Shown: piece after piece, positions 4,435-6,911 of the stretch
Layout of the letters: each line of letters begins with the position of its first letter
Numbering within the stretch: the stretch's first letter is position 1
Origin: Nitrospira sp.
GTDB taxonomy: Bacteria; Nitrospirota; Thermodesulfovibrionia; Thermodesulfovibrionales; SM23-35
Direction of reading: 5' to 3'
Length of the DNA: 6,911 nucleotides
Assembly: GCA_016873595.1 (NCBI GenBank)
Contig: VGWZ01000104.1
Span: 1-6,911, forward strand
Program-made: the position numbers and the translations under genes
The notes under the pieces: model-generated
Told to the model about the DNA's origin: nothing
The model's database searches: none
What the model saw: the letters and a program-made list of their open reading frames with translations, nothing else

Positions 4435-6711
4435 TTATAGATATGATACCCTATCCTTCCTCTCTCTTGGTTTGCCCTCTTCAGCATCTTTTGGCAATTT
4501 TGCTCTTACCTGGGTTATCTTATCAGAAACAGCTCGAAATTTGGAATTCCATCCATATACCTCGGTGTATGCATCAAGTGCTTCCTTAATATTGCCGTTC
4601 TTTTCGTAAGCCTCTGCGAGATCGTATTTCATTGCCCAGTAAGAGTCTCCTCGATCTTCCATCTTTTCAAGAGCACTGGTGAGGACATCTATAGCGAGGG
4701 GATACACACCTTTTTCCATATAACATATACCGAGCATGCTGGAAGATTGAATAAAACTCTTCGGGTCATTACGCGATGTCTGAAATTCTCTTATTGCGTC
4801 ATCTATAAGTCCCAGCTCCTTATAGGCAATGCCGAGGTTGTAATGTGTTTCATAATCTTCCGCATCGAGCTCTTTCTCAAGCCCCTTTTTGAATTCATTG
4901 AATATGTCGAGGACATCACTGTCAAGGGCAGGTTCTTGTATATCCTGTGCTTCTAACGTCTCACTTTCTGGAAGGGCAAATTCTTCACGTGGTTTTTCTA
5001 CGACATCTCTCTTTTCAACTTCCTCTGCTGGCAGGCCAAGTGAAGAGAGCTTCTGCTTTATTTCTTTATTTTCAGGAAAGAGGTTTTGCAATCTTTCCAA
5101 AATACCTCTGGCCTCATCCGTGAGCCCCTGTTTGAAATAAAAATCTGCCTCTGCAATCTCTTCACTGTAATCTTCTATCGCAAGCCCCTCAGGGGAAGGA
5201 CCTGAAACCGCCTCTTGAGGAAGAGGTGTTACCTTTCTCTCGATAAGTCTCTGGTCTTCAGGATATAGTTCATAAGCCTCTTTGATAATCTGGTCACGAC
5301 TCTCAACATTACCAGCTTTCTCGTAAAGCTCTAATAGTTCAAGGCATTCTGTGACTGTTTGCTCTTTGTTATCCATAGTAATGTATAGGGACTTCAGCAT
5401 TAAATGAAGATCTATGTTTTCGGGTTCTCTCTGTCTGAGCTCTTCAAGGATATCCTGCGCATTTTGATAAAGACCATATCTGATGAAAATGTCTGCCTCT
5501 GCAAGGAGCTCTTCAGCAGTTTTCTCACCCTCTATCTTAAAATGTTCCAGACCAACTTCCTTTTCAAGTTCAACTGCTTTAGAGATGAGTGAATCATCAT
5601 CGGATGTTATCTCAATCGCCTCCTTATAGAAGTGAAGTGCCTCCTTTTGCATACCCTTTGCTGCAAGTACATCACCGAGAGAAATAAGTTCATGAGCTAC
5701 TTGAAGATTCTCACCGAGCTGTTTATAGAGTGAAACGAGTCTCTTTCCGGTCTCCAGTGGGTCTATATCCTTGAAAGACTCGAGGAGCTTTATGGCATCA
5801 TCATATTTCACATCGAGTATCATCTCATCAAGAATGGGAAGATACTCTCTCCATGCTTTCTCTCTTTTACCTTCCTTTATATAGATATCTCCAAGGAGCT
5901 TCCGTGCCTTTATATGAGCAGGTTCTATTTCGATGACTTTTCTGAGACATTTCTTTGCTTCAGCAAGTATCCCCCCCATTATATACAGGTGTGCACATCT
6001 AAGATGGATATCAATATCTTGAGGAAACAGTGTAGAAGCCTCTTTTATCTGCTCGATGGCCTGTTCAAGATTGCCTGTCTTCTCATAGAGATCATTTATT
6101 CCCAGGATTGCATCTCTGTGTAAAGGCTGGGCATCAAGGACTTTCTGATAGTATGCAATTGATTTTTCAAAATCTCCCTTTTCATCGTAAAGTCTTGCGA
6201 TATGAAGGTGTTGCTTTGCTGCTTCTGACACGAGGCCTTCCTTCACATATATTTCTGCTATCTTGTTTCTGAGAGGGATATTAGACGGAGAAACAGCGAG
6301 TATCTTACCGTATATATCAAGAAGCTTTTCCTTTTTACCTTCCTTCGAAAGACTATCAGCTGTAGCGAGATAATATTTTATCGCATCTGTAATAAGCCCT
6401 TTACCCTCATTAAGTTCACCAATTGAAAAGAGTGCATCGGAATCTAAGGGATTTATATTGAGTATTTTTTTATAAAGTGCGAGCGCCTTGTGAGAAAAGC
6501 CTTCGTGCCGAAAAAACTGTGCAGCCTTATGAAATGAATCTACTGCATTTTTATTGTCGCCCTTTTTAAGGTACAAATCGCCGATGGTATTATAGATAGT
6601 ACCGTCAGAATATTCTTTTAATAATTTTTCCCATTCAGCAATCGCTTTATCTATAAGACCCCTTGCGAGATATCGTTGGGCTTCTTTCATTATAACTGTT
6701 TTATCTGGCAT
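4435..6711 (-). CDS. large cytosolic tetratricopeptide-repeat scaffold protein
   Basis: The 758-residue protein is mostly TPR helices. A near-continuous array runs from about residue 10 to 390, with clear units such as GTIYNTIGDLYLKKGDNKNA (37-56), ALFSIGELNEGKGLITDAI (93-111) and ARKLLGDIYIKEGKREKAW (269-287). A second part (about 399-560) holds two copies of a related module, EADIFIRYGLYQNAQDILEE (405-424) and EADFYFKQGLTDEARGILER (521-540). An acidic, proline-containing linker (about 561-600) follows, then a C-terminal TPR block, DIFNEFKKGLEKEL...YNLGIAYKELGLIDDAIREF (602-643), continuing to about 720. There is no signal peptide or membrane segment, so it should be a cytosolic protein-protein scaffold. 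It has its own promoter and precedes an ExeA-like ATPase on the same strand, suggesting a joint role, possibly at pili, secretion or envelope complexes. The exact function is unknown. Confidence 0.9.
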   Translation of the reverse strand: MPDKTVIMKEAQRYLARGLIDKAIAEWEKLLKEYSDGTIYNTIGDLYLKKGDNKNAVDSFHKAAQFFRHEGFSHKALALYKKILNINPLDSDALFSIGELNEGKGLITDAIKYYLATADSLSKEGKKEKLLDIYGKILAVSPSNIPLRNKIAEIYVKEGLVSEAAKQHLHIARLYDEKGDFEKSIAYYQKVLDAQPLHRDAILGINDLYEKTGNLEQAIEQIKEASTLFPQDIDIHLRCAHLYIMGGILAEAKKCLRKVIEIEPAHIKARKLLGDIYIKEGKREKAWREYLPILDEMILDVKYDDAIKLLESFKDIDPLETGKRLVSLYKQLGENLQVAHELISLGDVLAAKGMQKEALHFYKEAIEITSDDDSLISKAVELEKEVGLEHFKIEGEKTAEELLAEADIFIRYGLYQNAQDILEELRQREPENIDLHLMLKSLYITMDNKEQTVTECLELLELYEKAGNVESRDQIIKEAYELYPEDQRLIERKVTPLPQEAVSGPSPEGLAIEDYSEEIAEADFYFKQGLTDEARGILERLQNLFPENKEIKQKLSSLGLPAEEVEKRDVVEKPREEFALPESETLEAQDIQEPALDSDVLDIFNEFKKGLEKELDAEDYETHYNLGIAYKELGLIDDAIREFQTSRNDPKSFIQSSSMLGICYMEKGVYPLAIDVLTSALEKMEDRGDSYWAMKYDLAEAYEKNGNIKEALDAYTEVYGWNSKFRAVSDKITQVRAKLPKDAEEGKPRERKDRVSYL

Positions 6712-6723
6712 TGTGTGTCTTTA

Positions 6724-6752
6724 AAAATATCACAATTGGCATAGGGTGTCAA
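6724..6752 (-). promoter_or_regulatory. sigma70-type promoter of the TPR gene, very short leader
   Basis: On the minus strand a perfect TTGACA (6752-6747), a 17-base spacer and TATTTT (6729-6724) form a good promoter, strengthened by TG one base before the -10 (TGATATTTT). The predicted transcription start is near 6717, only about six bases ahead of the ATG at 6711. No Shine-Dalgarno sequence would fit on such a short leader. It lies within the 87-bp gap after mutL, so the TPR gene need not depend on mutL transcription. Confidence 0.65.
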
Positions 6753-6798
6753 TAATCAAGCAAGTTTAAACTATTCCATATCATTTAAGATAAAAATC

Positions 6799-6911
6799 TT
6801 ATTTTCTCTTAAACATCTTTTTCAGTTCATTTAAAGAAAAGAAAATTCTTGTTGGTCTGCCATGAGGGCAATTGTCAGGGTTATCGCAATCCTCAAGGTC
6901 AGAGAGTAATT
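6799..6911 (-). CDS. mutL: DNA mismatch repair protein MutL, C-terminal end (partial)
   Basis: The minus-strand frame is open from the right edge and ends at TAA 6801-6799. It encodes 37 residues that include DNCPHGRPTRIFFSLNEL and end in KKMFKRK. CPHGRP is the conserved C-terminal motif of MutL homologues that carry their own metal-dependent endonuclease; its Cys and His help bind the regulatory zinc. MutL links mismatch recognition by MutS to strand incision. The motif implies a self-nicking MutL and a MutH-independent pathway, as in most bacteria outside the Enterobacteria group. Only the C-terminus is in the window, so the N-terminal GHKL ATPase cannot be checked. A weak 6-bp AT hairpin (6786-6801) overlaps the stop codon but lacks the GC stem of a usual terminator. 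Confidence 0.88.
   Translation of the reverse strand, partial: LLSDLEDCDNPDNCPHGRPTRIFFSLNELKKMFKRK

Noticed and set aside
6786..6801. TAAGAT-AAAA-ATCTTA hairpin as the mutL terminator.
   Set aside because: All-but-one AT pairs in a 6-bp stem overlapping the stop codon; too weak to call an intrinsic terminator.

Overview
The window reads as ordinary bacterial chromosome, moderately AT-rich, with short intergenic gaps. It carries housekeeping DNA-repair genes (radA, and the tail of an endonuclease-type mutL) next to genes typical of diderm environmental bacteria: a LolA/LolB-like outer-membrane lipoprotein, an ExeA/GspA-type AAA ATPase and a long TPR protein. The protein styles resemble Nitrospirota or deltaproteobacterial relatives. 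This is inference from remembered family likeness, not from a search. The MutL tail carries the CPHGRP motif of self-nicking MutL, which argues against a MutH-based enterobacterial repair system.

Layout. Positions 1-64 hold the possible tail of an unidentified reading frame. Positions 180-855 hold a type II toxin-antitoxin operon: an extended -10 promoter, a DUF2281/VapB-like antitoxin, and a VapC PIN-domain RNase that starts at a TTG overlapping the antitoxin stop. A good sigma70-type promoter lies directly after vapC and points at a 16-codon remnant of what looks like a DUF2283 gene (979-1029). That remnant runs head-on into an N-terminal fragment of a CxxxCxxCC (YkgJ-like) cysteine-cluster protein on the other strand (1058-1285). 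Both fragments lose their C-terminal halves at the same point, which looks like a deletion scar. Positions 1298-1597 contain a 121-bp composite palindromic repeat of four successive hairpins, followed by a small GAAGTGT inverted/direct repeat, directly ahead of radA.

radA (1598-2962) overlaps by 35 bp a lipoprotein gene (2928-3557). That gene in turn overlaps by 21 bp, tail to tail, an ExeA-like ATPase gene on the minus strand (3537-4361). Upstream of the ATPase on the minus strand lies a 758-residue TPR protein gene (4435-6711), with an AGCT-rich hairpin between flanking direct repeats in the 73-bp gap. The TPR gene has its own TTGACA-N17-TATTTT promoter. Upstream of it the minus strand carries the C-terminus of mutL, running off the window.

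How the genes may work together. VapB/VapC form a self-contained growth-control or stability module. RadA and MutL act in recombination and mismatch repair but are not in one operon here. The TPR scaffold and the AAA ATPase are adjacent, codirectional and probably functionally linked, plausibly in envelope, pilus or secretion machinery; that role is inference. I found no CRISPR array, transposase, tRNA or rRNA. The least explained items are the TPR/ATPase pair, the palindromic repeat in the radA leader, the double-truncation scar, and several start codons lying just after -10-like hexamers with no clear Shine-Dalgarno sequence.
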